A DNA stretch of 46,720 bases from Candidatus Poribacteria bacterium (GCA_012270795.1 JAAXHO010000228.1:1-46720); one strand, 5' to 3'; shown: positions 26,370-36,491, counted from the stretch's first letter. Notes: a model not told the origin generated them from the letters alone. Translations and numbers: made by a program.

Positions 26370-26698
26370 TATCCTCGTTTTTGCCGTTTATACTTTTCAA
26401 TCTCAGTTTCAACGTCTGTCTTTGCATCGGTTTCCAATTGACTAATTATTTGTGCTGTTTCTTGCATGAGGGCAGCACGTAATTCTCTATAATCTCTTTC
26501 TGAAAGTTTACCGGATTCATAGTCTTCATCAAGGTCCGCTAAAGCGGAATAACTCTGTTCGCGTTCGAGGTTGAGGGTTTGCATACGCGCTTGTGTTGCG
26601 TCAACCTCAGGGAAAGCACCCTCTTCTCTATATAACGGATAGATGATATATACCATCAAAAGGACACCTAAAACAATAATCCATACAAACAAAATCAT
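26369..26698 (-). CDS. CcmI-like short membrane protein
   Basis: 109 residues: an N-terminal membrane segment (MILFVWIIVLGVLLMVYIIY), then a charged helix with EREQSYSALADLDEDYESGK and LSERDYRELRAALMQE. This matches the N-terminal part of CcmI/CycH, which has the same LxELDxDYxxGKLSxxDYxxL pattern, but the TPR domain is absent. It may anchor or organise the heme-ligation complex. It lies 8 bp after ccmH and overlaps the next gene by one base. Confidence 0.78.
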   Translation of the reverse strand: MILFVWIIVLGVLLMVYIIYPLYREEGAFPEVDATQARMQTLNLEREQSYSALADLDEDYESGKLSERDYRELRAALMQETAQIISQLETDAKTDVETEIEKYKRQKRG

Positions 26699-26706
26699 AA
26701 CAACAC

Positions 26707-27333
26707 CTAATTTTGCTCCTTATATCTTTCAAGTTCTGCTTCAAGCTGCCGTTGCATCTCCTCTGAAATCTGCTTGGCGGGTTGAGTGGATTGTGCTTTA
26801 TTCCTGCGTGAATTTTGTAGAACAACTACAGCCACACCACCTATCAATAAGAGTATTACAGCTGGCATAATATACGCAAGCAGGTTAATCCCTTCTGCAT
26901 GCATGACTGCTGAATATTGAGGTCCGTGTTCTTCAAGATACGCAGCGCGGATTTCTTCAACAGTTTGACCCTCCATCAATGCTTTCAGAAATTTGCTTTT
27001 CATAAATTCCGCGGTGACACAATGACATATCTCATAAGTCATGCGATCACAACCACAAAAACAGTAAAGTGTCGTTTTCAACTCATACATTTGAGCTTCA
27101 AAATCTTCATTATTCTGTGATTCAATAACTTCACCATTCTGTGTTTCAACCGTTTCACTATCCTGTGTTTCAGTTTCAACGCCATTTTGTGATTCAACTT
27201 CCTCACTATTTAAAGGCTCTATCTTATCTGGCTGCTCTTGTGCAACCGAAGCAAAAACTGTGAGAAACATAAACATAACAACGTATATGGTTATGATGGT
27301 TATCTTAACAGACCTAACATTATTGTTGTCCAT
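26707..27333 (-). CDS. ccmH: CcmH-like cytochrome c maturation thioreductase with Cys-rich motif
   Basis: A GTG at 27342 opens the frame, but the ATG at 27333 with AGGTGA just upstream is preferred (208 residues). A signal or anchor segment (IYVVMFMFLTVFASVA) is followed by an acidic Gln/Asn-rich linker with repeats of ETQNGE and ESQNNE. The redox domain is LYCFCGCDRMTYEICHC (Cys91, 93, 95, 103, 105), instead of the classical LRCxxCQ. FMKSKFLKALMEGQTVEEIR and YLEEHGPQY follow, then a second membrane helix. In System I, CcmH reduces the apocytochrome CxxCH motif. The unusual cysteine spacing suggests a variant. It abuts ccmF. Confidence 0.85.
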   Translation of the reverse strand: MDNNNVRSVKITIITIYVVMFMFLTVFASVAQEQPDKIEPLNSEEVESQNGVETETQDSETVETQNGEVIESQNNEDFEAQMYELKTTLYCFCGCDRMTYEICHCVTAEFMKSKFLKALMEGQTVEEIRAAYLEEHGPQYSAVMHAEGINLLAYIMPAVILLLIGGVAVVVLQNSRRNKAQSTQPAKQISEEMQRQLEAELERYKEQN

Positions 27334-27342
27334 AACTTTCAC

Positions 27343-29499
27343 CTATGCCATCGCCTCTTGCGATTTGTGGACATGTTTCTGAGCAATCGCAACAAGTCCA
27401 CCCAACACCATCACAAAAACACCTATCCAAACGACTTTGATAAGCGGATTTTGATAGATTTGAACATTTACCAGGCCCCCATCATCCAGATTCGGGGGCA
27501 GATCGCCAATCGCAATATAGATATCATTCAAACCGATTGCATGTATCGCAGACTCAATCGTATCCGTTTCCCCTTGTCCTGCTGTAAAATAGTAGTTCCG
27601 TGCAGGTTTCATTTTCGTCACATGTTTGCCATCCTTTTCAACATCAACGATAATTCCTACCTGATCATAATTCTCACCTTGTTCCCTAAATGTATTTTCT
27701 ACAGTGAACTGATATGCACCGACTTCCATTGAATCGCCAAGCTGCAGACTCTTGGATTCCAGCAGAAAATATCCTTTGGACCCCATAATACCTATATACA
27801 CTATAACGATGCCGATATGAATAATATAACCGCCATAGCGGCGTTTGTTACGCTGAATAAGATTGATCAATCCATTAAAGAAAGAGGTTTGCTGCCGTTT
27901 TGTTCTCAGTTTTGCTCCACGATAAAATTCCGCAACAATTGCCACAACCACAAACACGCTGGCAAATACACAAAGCAATGAATAAATAGGTATTGGTTGA
28001 TCTTTGAAAATCAGAGATTCCCATACCTGCACAAAAAAGTTTGGGGTGGCAACATCAGAGACTGCTGTTGCCATATCTTCTTCAGCTGCAACATTTATAG
28101 TATAAGTTCTATAAGCAAGGAATAGCCATGCCACCCCTGCTGCTACCAAACCGTAGATAATTGGTAAAACAAACATTCTGCGAAAATTATTCAACGTAAT
28201 CTTTTTCCAAGAAATAATCGGACCGGCACCGGTCAAAAAGAGGAGCAGTAATCCAGGAATAATAACAACTTTGTTGAAGAAGGACTCAGGCACGGTGGCT
28301 TTTTCACCACTTATTGCTTCAGAGATAATCGGCCACAATGTTCCCCAAAGAATTATCATTGTCAAACCGACAAGTAGCCAATTGTTCAAAACAAAAGCAC
28401 TCTCACGCGAAAGGAGAGATTCAAGACGATTTGCACTTTTAAGCCGTTGCCACCGATAGACAATTAGTAATACGATACCCGCTGTTGAAGCAAGAATGAA
28501 ACCCAGAAAATACCAACCAATATCTGATTGTGCAAATGAATGCACCGATGAAATTACGCCACTTCTGGTAATAAACGTTCCTAAAAGCGTAAATTGAAAC
28601 GCTAAGGTAATCAGCAGAATATTCCATAGTTTGAGCATATTCCGCTTTTCTTGAATCATCACAGAATGAAGATAAGCGGTGCCGAGTAACCACGGCATAA
28701 AGGAAGCGTTTTCAACGGGGTCCCATGCCCAATACCCTCCCCAACCGAGCTCCTGATACGCCCAATGTCCACCGAGTGTAATACCAACAGTCAAGACTAT
28801 CCATGAAAACAGCATCCACCGACGAGAACGAAGCGTCCAATCGCTCGCTATTCTTCCTGAAAACAGCGCACCCATAGCAAAGGCAAATGGGACTGTCAAA
28901 CTAATCCAACCGATGTACAACGTAGGTGGATGAAACGCCATGCTGGGTGTCTGTAACAACGGGTTCAGTCCTTTACCATCAGGCATAACCAGCCCGTTAG
29001 CATAACGTTCAAACGGACTATAAACCCCATGTACTGCTCCCGTAACGACAACGATAAAAAACAACTGTACAATGGTAATAGCAATCAGGGCGTAATCCGA
29101 AAGTGTGTCGCTTGCTTTCCTGTTTTGCCATACAACAAGTGCTCCCCCGACTGTAAGTAACCAGAGCCAGAATAGAAGCGACCCGGACATACCACCCCAA
29201 AGGGCAGTGATTTTATACAAGAGTGGTTGTGCTGCGCTGGATACCTCAACAACATATCTTAATGAAAAGTCATCCGTCACAAAGCCGAAGATCAACGCAC
29301 CCGTTGCAATACTGATGAGAACAAACGTTGCTATAACGGCATTCCGACCACTCTTTAATAAGCCGATTTTTTTCAACTGCAACCCAATACCAAGTGCAGC
29401 AATCGCCCATATCGCAGAGAACATGGAAACCCAGATCGCAGCTTGACCAAGTTCAGGAGTAACTCCCTGAATGCTTGCCAAAAGACCGTCTATCCACAT
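27343..29499 (-). CDS. ccmF: Cytochrome c heme lyase subunit CcmF
   Basis: 718 residues with about 14-15 membrane segments. The WWD heme-handling domain is seen as WGGYWAWDPVENASFMPWLL, and PTLYIGWISLTVPFAFAMGA and FITRSGVISSVHSFAQSDIG are typical of CcmF. The C-terminal periplasmic region (GAYQFTVENTFREQGENYDQ and QIYQNPLIKVVWIGVFVMVL) ends in a final helix. CcmF, with CcmH and CcmI, moves heme from CcmE to apocytochrome. Its stop is directly adjacent to the start of ccmH, and ccmE lies 32 bp upstream. Confidence 0.93.
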   Translation of the reverse strand: MWIDGLLASIQGVTPELGQAAIWVSMFSAIWAIAALGIGLQLKKIGLLKSGRNAVIATFVLISIATGALIFGFVTDDFSLRYVVEVSSAAQPLLYKITALWGGMSGSLLFWLWLLTVGGALVVWQNRKASDTLSDYALIAITIVQLFFIVVVTGAVHGVYSPFERYANGLVMPDGKGLNPLLQTPSMAFHPPTLYIGWISLTVPFAFAMGALFSGRIASDWTLRSRRWMLFSWIVLTVGITLGGHWAYQELGWGGYWAWDPVENASFMPWLLGTAYLHSVMIQEKRNMLKLWNILLITLAFQFTLLGTFITRSGVISSVHSFAQSDIGWYFLGFILASTAGIVLLIVYRWQRLKSANRLESLLSRESAFVLNNWLLVGLTMIILWGTLWPIISEAISGEKATVPESFFNKVVIIPGLLLLFLTGAGPIISWKKITLNNFRRMFVLPIIYGLVAAGVAWLFLAYRTYTINVAAEEDMATAVSDVATPNFFVQVWESLIFKDQPIPIYSLLCVFASVFVVVAIVAEFYRGAKLRTKRQQTSFFNGLINLIQRNKRRYGGYIIHIGIVIVYIGIMGSKGYFLLESKSLQLGDSMEVGAYQFTVENTFREQGENYDQVGIIVDVEKDGKHVTKMKPARNYYFTAGQGETDTIESAIHAIGLNDIYIAIGDLPPNLDDGGLVNVQIYQNPLIKVVWIGVFVMVLGGLVAIAQKHVHKSQEAMA

Positions 29500-29531
29500 A
29501 ACAAACCTCTAATCTGCTAACTTTGTGCTGT

Positions 29532-29969
29532 TTAATATTGTTGCAGAGAACTACTTGCAGGATCAGAACTTACCGCTTCTTCGTATTTAGAAGCGCATTT
29601 CGTTTGTAAGTCGGTAGCAACAATCAGGTTTTTCTCCGCATCATATACACCTTCTACATATACATTGCCACCGTCTGTGAAGTTATCCGGTTTCAGACGA
29701 TTATATACTATATTTACCTTCTCGCTGCCTTCAAGTTCGCGCACAGCAAAGGTCAATTCAAAATTGGCTGCATCCCACTTAGAACTCCCTTCTGAAATTG
29801 CCCCAACAAGTTGAACATTTTGATTGTTCAACGTTTCCGCAGAAACAATCAGTTGAGAAGGGGTTAATTCCGGCATACTCTCCTTTTTCGTCATTGACAA
29901 CACCAAAACGACAAAACTTGTTAGCAATATGGCACTGGCAGCCATAACTTTCAACCGTCTCTTTTTCAT
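29532..29969 (-). CDS. ccmE: Heme chaperone CcmE, Cys variant
   Basis: 145 residues. A basic N-terminus and one membrane anchor (MAASAILLTSFVVLVLSM) precede the OB-fold domain with VQLVGAISEGSSKWDAANFE, KVNIVYNRLKPDNFTDGGNV and VYVEGVYDAEKNLIVATDLQ. In classical CcmE the heme is bound by His in HxxxY. Here the motif is Cys125-A-S-K-Tyr129, the CxxxY form known from some Deltaproteobacteria and archaea. AAGGAGG sits 8 bp before the ATG. It is the first gene of the ccmE-F-H-I unit. Confidence 0.9.
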   Translation of the reverse strand: MKKRRLKVMAASAILLTSFVVLVLSMTKKESMPELTPSQLIVSAETLNNQNVQLVGAISEGSSKWDAANFELTFAVRELEGSEKVNIVYNRLKPDNFTDGGNVYVEGVYDAEKNLIVATDLQTKCASKYEEAVSSDPASSSLQQY

Positions 29970-30047
29970 CTGAACATCCTCCTTAGCAACCCGATGATTT
30001 TCAAATAAACATGTAATCAGACCTTGATTATTATATATAAATAATAC

Positions 30048-30077
30048 TTGACTTTGCTTTCAAAATCAAGTTAAAAT
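30048..30077 (+). promoter_or_regulatory. Possible promoter upstream of the helicase gene
   Basis: TTGACT (30048-30053) and TAAAAT (30072-30077) with 18 bp between. It would leave a long leader of about 210 bases before 30297. The rest of the divergent gap 29970-30296 shows no other recognisable element. Confidence 0.35.
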
Positions 30078-30296
30078 AAACTCTAATTTCACAAATCATT
30101 ACGGAATTCCGTGTTTATGCTTATATATCATCAGGTTACCACCTGCTAAATAGTGTTTCTTGTTGTTAGTGACAACTTGAATTATAAATATGAACAGCGA
30201 AACTGACTTATGCATAATAGACTGTGCTACTACAAACACATGCACGATTAAATTAAGCGAATGCATAGGTTCTAACAAAATGAAAGGACATTCAAA

Positions 30297-33200
30297 ATGA
30301 TAAAATTAGAACAACTCAAACCCGGTATCATAGTAAAAGTTAAAGACATATTACCTGACGAACAAGTGACAGTGGTTGCTGTGACTTGGGAAGGTAATGA
30401 TGCTGTTGAATTGTTTTACAAGGATACAAGTGGCACCCCACACACTATACTTCTTCGAGAGCATGAAGGTTCACTTGAAATTGTCACTGAAGGACTTCCG
30501 TGGAGCTTTGACGGGGACGGTGGGATGTTTCGGCTTGTATCTGAAGCTTATCGCATTCAATTGGCACATCTATTTGATCCGTACCTTGCAGTGTATACCT
30601 CAAAAGTAGATCCGTTACCTCACCAGATTGAAGCAGTTTATAAAAAAATGTTACCTCTTCAACCCCTACGGTATCTTCTTGCGGATGACCCTGGTGCAGG
30701 AAAGACAATCATGACAGGAATGTATTTGAAAGAGTTGATTGTGCGGGGTGATTTGGAAAGATGTATGATTGTGTGTCCCGGAGGTCTTGTAGAACAGTGG
30801 CGATATGAAATGTATGATCGTTTTCATTTATCCTTTGAAATTCTTACACTTGATCATTTTAAAGGTGCAATCCCTATAAATCCGTTTATGAAAGAAAATC
30901 TACTGATTTGCAGATTAGACCAGTTGAGTCGCAACAAAAAAATTCAAGAAAAATTAGAAGACGCGAATTGGGATATAATCGTGTGTGATGAAGCACATAA
31001 GATGTCTGCTACATTCTCTGGAAACAAATTGTCAACTACAGCACGTTATCGTCTTGGAAAACTACTTAGTAAACGAACACGGCACTTTTTGCTGCTAACG
31101 GCTACTCCACATAACGGCAAGGAGGAAGATTTTCAACTTTTTCTTGCATTATTAGACGCAGATCGTTTTGAAGGACGTTTCCGAGATGGTGTTCATCGTG
31201 TAGATCCTTCTGATTTGATGCGTAGAATGGTCAAAGAAGATTTGTTAAAGTTCGATGGAAAACCTTTATTCCCAAAACGGTATGCCTATACAATAAATTA
31301 CGTGCTTTCAAATTCGGAGAAGCATCTCTACGATAGTGTAACAAAATATGTGCGTGAAGAGATGAATCGCGCAGACCGTCTTGACAAACAACGAGTAAAC
31401 AGGGTTGGTTTTGCCCTAACGATCTTACAACGTCGGCTTGCGTCATCACCGGAAGCGATTTATCGTTCCATTCAAAACCGTCGGAATAGATTGGAAGCGC
31501 GGTTGCAGGAAGAATTGGTAAAAACTAAACCGGAGGGTGAAATGGATTTACCTATTTCTTTTTTAAATGAGGAGCGGGAAGTATTACTGAGTTAGAAATT
31601 GAGATTAAGACACTTCATCAATTGGAAAATCTTGCGCGCCGTGTTCGTGATAGTGGTACTGATCGGAAGTGAGAGGAATTGTCAAATCTTCTGCAAGACG
31701 AAAGTAAAGCAACAGCAGCTAAAGAATTATTCGATCCTAAGGGGCACCGTCGAAAACTAATTATATTCACAGAGCATCGGGATACACTAAAGTATTTAAC
31801 CAATCGGATTCGGATCCTGCTTGGGAGTTGGGAGGCTGTTGTCACAATTAGTGGTGATACGCGAATTGAAGACCGTCGTAAAATTCAGGAAGCGTTCCGT
31901 CAAGACCCAAAGGTGCAAGTGCTTGTTGCGACCGATGCCGCAGGTGAGGGCATAAATTTACAACGTGCACATTTGATGGTAAACTATGATCTGCCCTGGA
32001 ATCCAAACCGCATTGAACAACGTTTTGGTCGTATTCACCGTATAGGACAAACTGAAATGTGCCATCTCTGGAATCTTGTTGCCTCAGAAACCCGTGAAGG
32101 TGAAGTTTTTCAGAGGCTTCTTGATAAGATTGAACAGCAAACTGAATCCTTGGGTGGTGCTGTTTTTGATGTACTTGGCAAATGTTTTCCTGCTACGTCT
32201 CTACGAAAACTCCTGATTGAAGCTATCCGTGAAGGTGAAAAACCTGAAGTCAGAGCAAAGCATGAAAAAGAAATTGAAGGAAAATTGGATAAAGATCATT
32301 TACGAGAATTAATTGATGATAATCTCTTGAGTCCTGGGATAATTGACACAACACGCCTCGGTCACATTCGTGAAGAAATGGAACGAGCAAAAGCACGACG
32401 TTTACAACCTCATTTTGTTGCATCATTTTTCTGTGAAGCTTATTCTTATTTGTGTGGAGTGTTACGTGAAGATGAGCCGGGACGTTATAGGATAAATCAT
32501 GTTATAAGTGACATACGTAATCGGAACATACTAATACCAAAAAGATATGATCGGATTACGTTTGAAAAAGACAAGATAGACAATCCGAAAAACAAACCAC
32601 AAGCGGAGTTTGTTTTTCCCGGACACCCATTGTTTGATGCCACATTAGATGCGATATTAGAAAACAATCGTAATCTGCTCAAACAAGGTGCAGTTTTGGT
32701 TGACCCGAATGAACAAAATTCAGGGATTCGTGTTCTATTCTACCTTGAGCATGCGATTCAAGACGGACTAAGAAAGATCTCACAAGAACTCCAATTTGTT
32801 GAAATTGATAGTGATAAAAACATTTGCAATCCTGGGTATGCCCCCTATCTTGATTATCGTCCAATAAAAGAAGCGGAGTTACCACAAGTCCGTCCGTTGC
32901 TGAAGGTAGATTGGTTAAACAAAAATTTAGAATCGGAAATTAAGAAGTATGCAGTAAAACACCTTATTCCTGACCGACTTCGTAAAGTGAAAGCACATAA
33001 AGAGGATTTAGTCAAAAGAACGATGGAAGCGGTTAATGATAGATTACAAAAGGAAATAGACTACTGCAATAATTTAGCAGACAAATATAAACTTTATAGA
33101 GAAGCTGGAAGAACAGAATATGTGGGGTTAGGAGAGCAAGTAAGACAACGAATTGACGAGTTTCAAGCAAGACTGAAAAGACGAACAGAAGAACTAGAAC

Positions 33201-33700
33201 TGGAATTGCATATTTCAGCAATGCCACCGCAAGTGATTGGTGGAGCATTAATTGTACCGCAGTGTTTATTAGATACATCTGAACAGCGTTCTACAAGCGA
33301 AGTTGAGAGGACACTAACGGATAAAGCACTGATTGATAAACTGGCGGTTGAAGCTGTTATGGAAAAGGAACGGGCCCTTGGAAACGATCCTAAAGAGATG
33401 GCCCATCACAATCCAGGTTATGACATTGAGTCTAAAGATTCAAAGACTAACCAGTTGCGTTTCATTGAAGTGAAAGGTAAGTCCAGTGACGCTACGACTG
33501 TCACTATTTCTAAAACACAGATTTTGACTGCTCTCAACAAACCGGACAGTTTTATTCTCACTATCGTCATAGTAGAAGATGAAACAGCCAAAGAAATTCA
33601 CTACATTCGCGAGCCATTTGAAAAAGATTTGGACTTCGGGGTAACAAGTGTGAACTACGATCTTAAGGAACTACTTGATCGTTCAGAAGAACCCAGATAA
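30297..33700 (+). pseudogene. Large SNF2-like helicase with C-terminal DUF3883-type domain, broken in the middle
   Basis: The first piece (30297-31595) has an N-terminal domain, then helicase motifs: PLPHQIEAV, Walker A DDPGAGKT, DEAH in VCDEAHKM and TATPHNG. The second piece (readable from TTG 31679) has FTEHRDTLKYL, ATDAAGEGINLQRA, and IEQRFGRIHRIGQ (motifs V-VI), then a long helical region and a C-terminal GYDIES...FIEVKGKS segment like DUF3883/Mrr-type nucleases. Between them, the frame shifts near 31585 with apparent loss of linker codons, and TGA at 31670-31672 replaces an expected Trp codon (DRK-stop-EELSNLLQDE). Related helicases of about 1,100 residues occur in defence islands. AGAGGA before TTG 31679 might allow a separate second polypeptide. 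Confidence 0.85.
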
Positions 33701-33791
33701 GTGTTTATTTTCTTCGTAATCAGAAGTGTCAAAATGAAAAATAGAAGATAACTGAAAACTCAACCTGAATGGATAAAAATTTTCCAAACTT

Positions 33792-34715
33792 TTATACCTC
33801 TATGGTCTCTTGGAAATCCTGAAAAGAGGGGGCAAGTGAAGCATTAAGGTTCACCTGCTTGAGTTGGTTGATGTCAGCAATAGCCTCAAGTTTGGGGAGA
33901 AGGGCGTTGACATCTGCATCAGGGAAACGTGCTTTGAGGGTTGCCAATGTACTTTCAATGCTCATTTGGCGTGCCCCTTGTTCAATGCCTTGTGCGATGC
34001 CTCGTTCAAAACCTCGTTCATCGCCTTGTGCAATACCTCGTTGGATCACCTGTTCGTAAAAAGGAGATTCTTGCATAATTGCCTCCAATAAAGGGTCTTG
34101 AAAAAAATCATTGGGATGTACCAAACTCCCGAAAAGCGAGAGTGCAAATAAAAGGGTCGCCCGCATCTCTCTGTCAACATCAACTGTCTGGGTCGTCTCT
34201 ATACACTTCTCAACCCAGGTTTGAGGTGTCATGTCTTCGGGCGGTTTCATCAAAGCCGTGAAAGGCAGCAACCCCACAGCATCGGGGGATAAAAACGCTT
34301 CACCCTCTAACTCATAGATACGGATGACGTTATAATGGAACGACACACCACCACGTTGTGTGTTTCCATACTTATAGAAACCAAGGTCTCTTTGTCCCGC
34401 GGGGGGACGGAAATACAACACCGTTGAATAAACATTCTTCTCATGTTCAAGTGCGAGAAAACTTGAATACGCCAGCATTCGTAAGGGCATTGGTTTATGG
34501 GTGCTGTCGTCGGTTTGTGCCTCTATATGTAGGATCGCCTCCTCTTCGGGCAGACGGACATGAAATGTCATATCGCCATGATGCATCCGAACCGTTGCAT
34601 GTTCAGTGCTCAACCGCTCCCCGACTTCCAGCTTTGATGTTTTCAGTGCCAACACTGCTAAATCCTGCGGGAACGCTCCGGTAACGTGTTTGAAGATTTC
34701 ATCGTAGTACGGCAT
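33792..34715 (-). CDS. Rpn/PD-(D/E)xK family nuclease-like protein
   Basis: 307 residues. The N-terminal half resembles recombination-promoting nuclease/putative transposase proteins: MPYYDEIFKHVTGAFPQDLA, LEVGERLSTEHATVRMHHGD, with Asp and then Glu-x-Gln in ILHIEAQT as the PD-(D/E)xK core. RMLAYSSFLALEHEKNVYST follows. The C-terminal part carries QRGIAQGDERGFERGIAQGI, the Gly/Gln/Arg repeat typical of these families, and a helical end. It probably acts on DNA; a true transposase role is not shown. There is no ribosome site and the ATG is only 11 bp from a TATAAT, so translation may be leaderless. It is convergent with the helicase remnant. Confidence 0.82.
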   Translation of the reverse strand: MPYYDEIFKHVTGAFPQDLAVLALKTSKLEVGERLSTEHATVRMHHGDMTFHVRLPEEEAILHIEAQTDDSTHKPMPLRMLAYSSFLALEHEKNVYSTVLYFRPPAGQRDLGFYKYGNTQRGGVSFHYNVIRIYELEGEAFLSPDAVGLLPFTALMKPPEDMTPQTWVEKCIETTQTVDVDREMRATLLFALSLFGSLVHPNDFFQDPLLEAIMQESPFYEQVIQRGIAQGDERGFERGIAQGIEQGARQMSIESTLATLKARFPDADVNALLPKLEAIADINQLKQVNLNASLAPSFQDFQETIEV

Positions 34716-34726
34716 GCAACTATTCT

Positions 34727-34760
34727 ATTATACATGCATTTATGTATACATGCATTTATG
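34727..34760 (-). promoter_or_regulatory. Rpn promoter with tandem operator-like repeat
   Basis: Two perfect, abutting 16 bp copies of TATACATGCATTTATG (34729-34744, 34745-34760), each with the palindrome ATGCAT. They overlap TATAAT on the minus strand (34727-34732), placed where an autorepressor would block RNA polymerase. The rest of the 565 bp gap to 35280 is A-rich and holds only the promoter at 35168. Confidence 0.55.
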
Positions 34761-35167
34761 AAGAAATGTCAAGAATTTTTACAAGTATTCACAAAGGAAT
34801 TCAATTGGCGCAAAGCATCTTTGTTGAAAGACATTTCAACAATAGAATCCCAATAGATTATACATGATTTCTACTGTTCTCAAAACAGAAAACACAACAC
34901 AAAAAGAACGACAAAAAAGCCATTTAGTTGTTTTTTTCAAAATTTTGTAAATTCATAAAACCTTCATAAACCCATACCACGACAAGATCGAGAACACTTA
35001 TGAAAAAATCGCAAAAATCGCAAAAAAAACAACTAAAAAATTTCACTATCGGGACAGGTTACACAACAAAAAGTTTTCAATTGTTGATAAATTACACACC
35101 CTCAACATTTTGATCTTTCTGTTGAAACCCCTAAAACTAAATTACCGTGGTACTGAAATGATTAAAG

Positions 35168-35197
35168 TTGACTTTTGTATAGAAAATCAAATATAAT
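35168..35197 (+). promoter_or_regulatory. Sigma70-type promoter of the Gfo/Idh gene at 35281
   Basis: TTGACT (35168-35173) and TATAAT (35192-35197) spaced by 18 bp. The start would be near 35204, about 77 bases before the ATG. Confidence 0.65.
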
Positions 35198-35280
35198 TGT
35201 CAGACAAAAAAACAACCTATTCATATCGCAAAATGTTATAGGATAGAAGTATTACAAACCTAACAACCGAAAGGGAAAAT

Positions 35281-36252
35281 ATGAAAGAAATTAAAATCGG
35301 TTTTATCGGTTCTGGTGGAAACGCCAATGGTCACATGAATAGACTGTCAGAAATGGAAGGCGCGAATGTCGTTGCAGTTTGTGATATTGTCCCGCAAAAG
35401 GCACAAAACGCAGCGGAAAAACACAACGCAGAACCATACACTGAACACCGCGCAATGTTAGAAAGAGATGACCTTGACGCAATCTATCTCAGTCTACCTG
35501 TTTTCGTTCACGGACAACCTGAATTGGATGTCATTGAGCGAGGATTACCGTTCTTCGTTGAAAAACCGGTCGCCATCAACATGGACATTGCACGTGAAGT
35601 GGAAGTAGCGGTGACAAAAGCTGGACTGATTACCTGTGTCGGCTATCAACTCCGCTACCTCGGTTCAACCAAGATCACACAACAAATTCTGAGCGGTAAG
35701 ACAATTAACATGGTCATCGGTAAATATTGGTGTGGAACCGGACGCGGAAATCCTGAAGGGTGGCTACGACAAATGAGCAAGTCCGGTGGGCAATTGGTTG
35801 AGCAGGCAACACATACCGTCGATATGATGCGCAACCTCATCGGCGAGGTAGAATCGGTTTTCGCAATGCAAGCGAATCGCGTACTAAAACAGATTGATTG
35901 TCCTGATAGCAATAGTGTAAGCCTGCAATTCGCAAACGGTGCTGTCGGTTCATTGACAGCAGCATGGGCTTATGGTGGGGGATGGGACAATGCAAATGTA
36001 TTAGACATCCTATATGGAGGTGATTTGTTGAATTGGAACCCCGCAAGAGTTAACGTCAAGGAAGATGGACAGTGGGTAGACAAAACGGAACCAAGTCCCT
36101 CTATTGATGAAGTGTTTGTAAATGCAGTACGCAACGGAGACGACTCGCAGATACTAAGTCCATATACCGATGCAGTCAAAACCCTTGCAATATCACTCGC
36201 AGCAAACCTCTCTGCAGAAGAAAATAGACTTGTCCCAATTTCTTCGCTATAA
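35281..36252 (+). CDS. Gfo/Idh/MocA family oxidoreductase, paralogue of 2577
   Basis: 323 residues. GFIGSGGNANGHM (7-19) is the dinucleotide motif and EKPVAIN (94-100) carries the catalytic Lys. STKITQQILSGKTINMVIGK and GGQLVEQATHTVDMMRNLIG follow the same order as in the 2577 protein, and both end with a SPYTDAVKTLAISLAAN-like helix. It is therefore a paralogue that probably uses a related sugar or cyclitol substrate. AAAGGGA lies before the ATG. It stands alone behind its own promoter and is followed by a hairpin at 36325. Confidence 0.9.
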   Translation: MKEIKIGFIGSGGNANGHMNRLSEMEGANVVAVCDIVPQKAQNAAEKHNAEPYTEHRAMLERDDLDAIYLSLPVFVHGQPELDVIERGLPFFVEKPVAINMDIAREVEVAVTKAGLITCVGYQLRYLGSTKITQQILSGKTINMVIGKYWCGTGRGNPEGWLRQMSKSGGQLVEQATHTVDMMRNLIGEVESVFAMQANRVLKQIDCPDSNSVSLQFANGAVGSLTAAWAYGGGWDNANVLDILYGGDLLNWNPARVNVKEDGQWVDKTEPSPSIDEVFVNAVRNGDDSQILSPYTDAVKTLAISLAANLSAEENRLVPISSL

Positions 36253-36324
36253 GCAAAAGGGAATTCTGCACATACCGAAAAACGAATTCACTTACATAAT
36301 CAAACTATGATGCTCTTACGGTGG

Positions 36325-36352
36325 TAGGGCGGTGGGTTTTTCCCCGCCCTAT
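36325..36352 (+). terminator. GC-rich hairpin after the Gfo/Idh gene
   Basis: TAGGGCGG and CCGCCCTA arms with inner GGG/CCC pairs and a T-rich loop. The following bases (TTTAGTG) are only weakly U-rich, so termination is plausible but not certain. Confidence 0.55.
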
Positions 36353-36372
36353 TTAGTGTCATGTTTTTCTTG

Positions 36373-36491
36373 TAATACCATTTCTAAGTAATAAAGTCTC
36401 TTTTATGTAGCATAAACTGCCAGTTTGTGCCTAAAGAATGACTCCCATAACAACCGTTTTAATGAGACAATAATTTATAGAAATGGTATAA
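36373..36491. repeat. TACCATTTCTA-type MITE-like repeat, short form
   Basis: Inverted ends TAATACCATTTCTAAGTA and TTTATAGAAATGGTATAATA, with AAGTCTC/GAGAC pairing inside. This copy lacks the large hairpin insert of the copies at 815, 3564 and 5855, and may be the basic form of the family. Confidence 0.7.

Noticed and set aside
31670-31672. TGA read as Trp (alternative genetic code) in the helicase
   Set aside because: Several intact genes here, including the LamG gene at 10911 and the small membrane protein at 8295, end with TGA, and the helicase also has a separate frameshift, so a nonsense mutation is simpler.
33792-34715. Rpn-family protein as the transposase for the MITE-like elements
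   Set aside because: Despite the family name, these are PD-(D/E)xK nucleases; the gene has no flanking terminal repeats matching any of the MITE families in the window.
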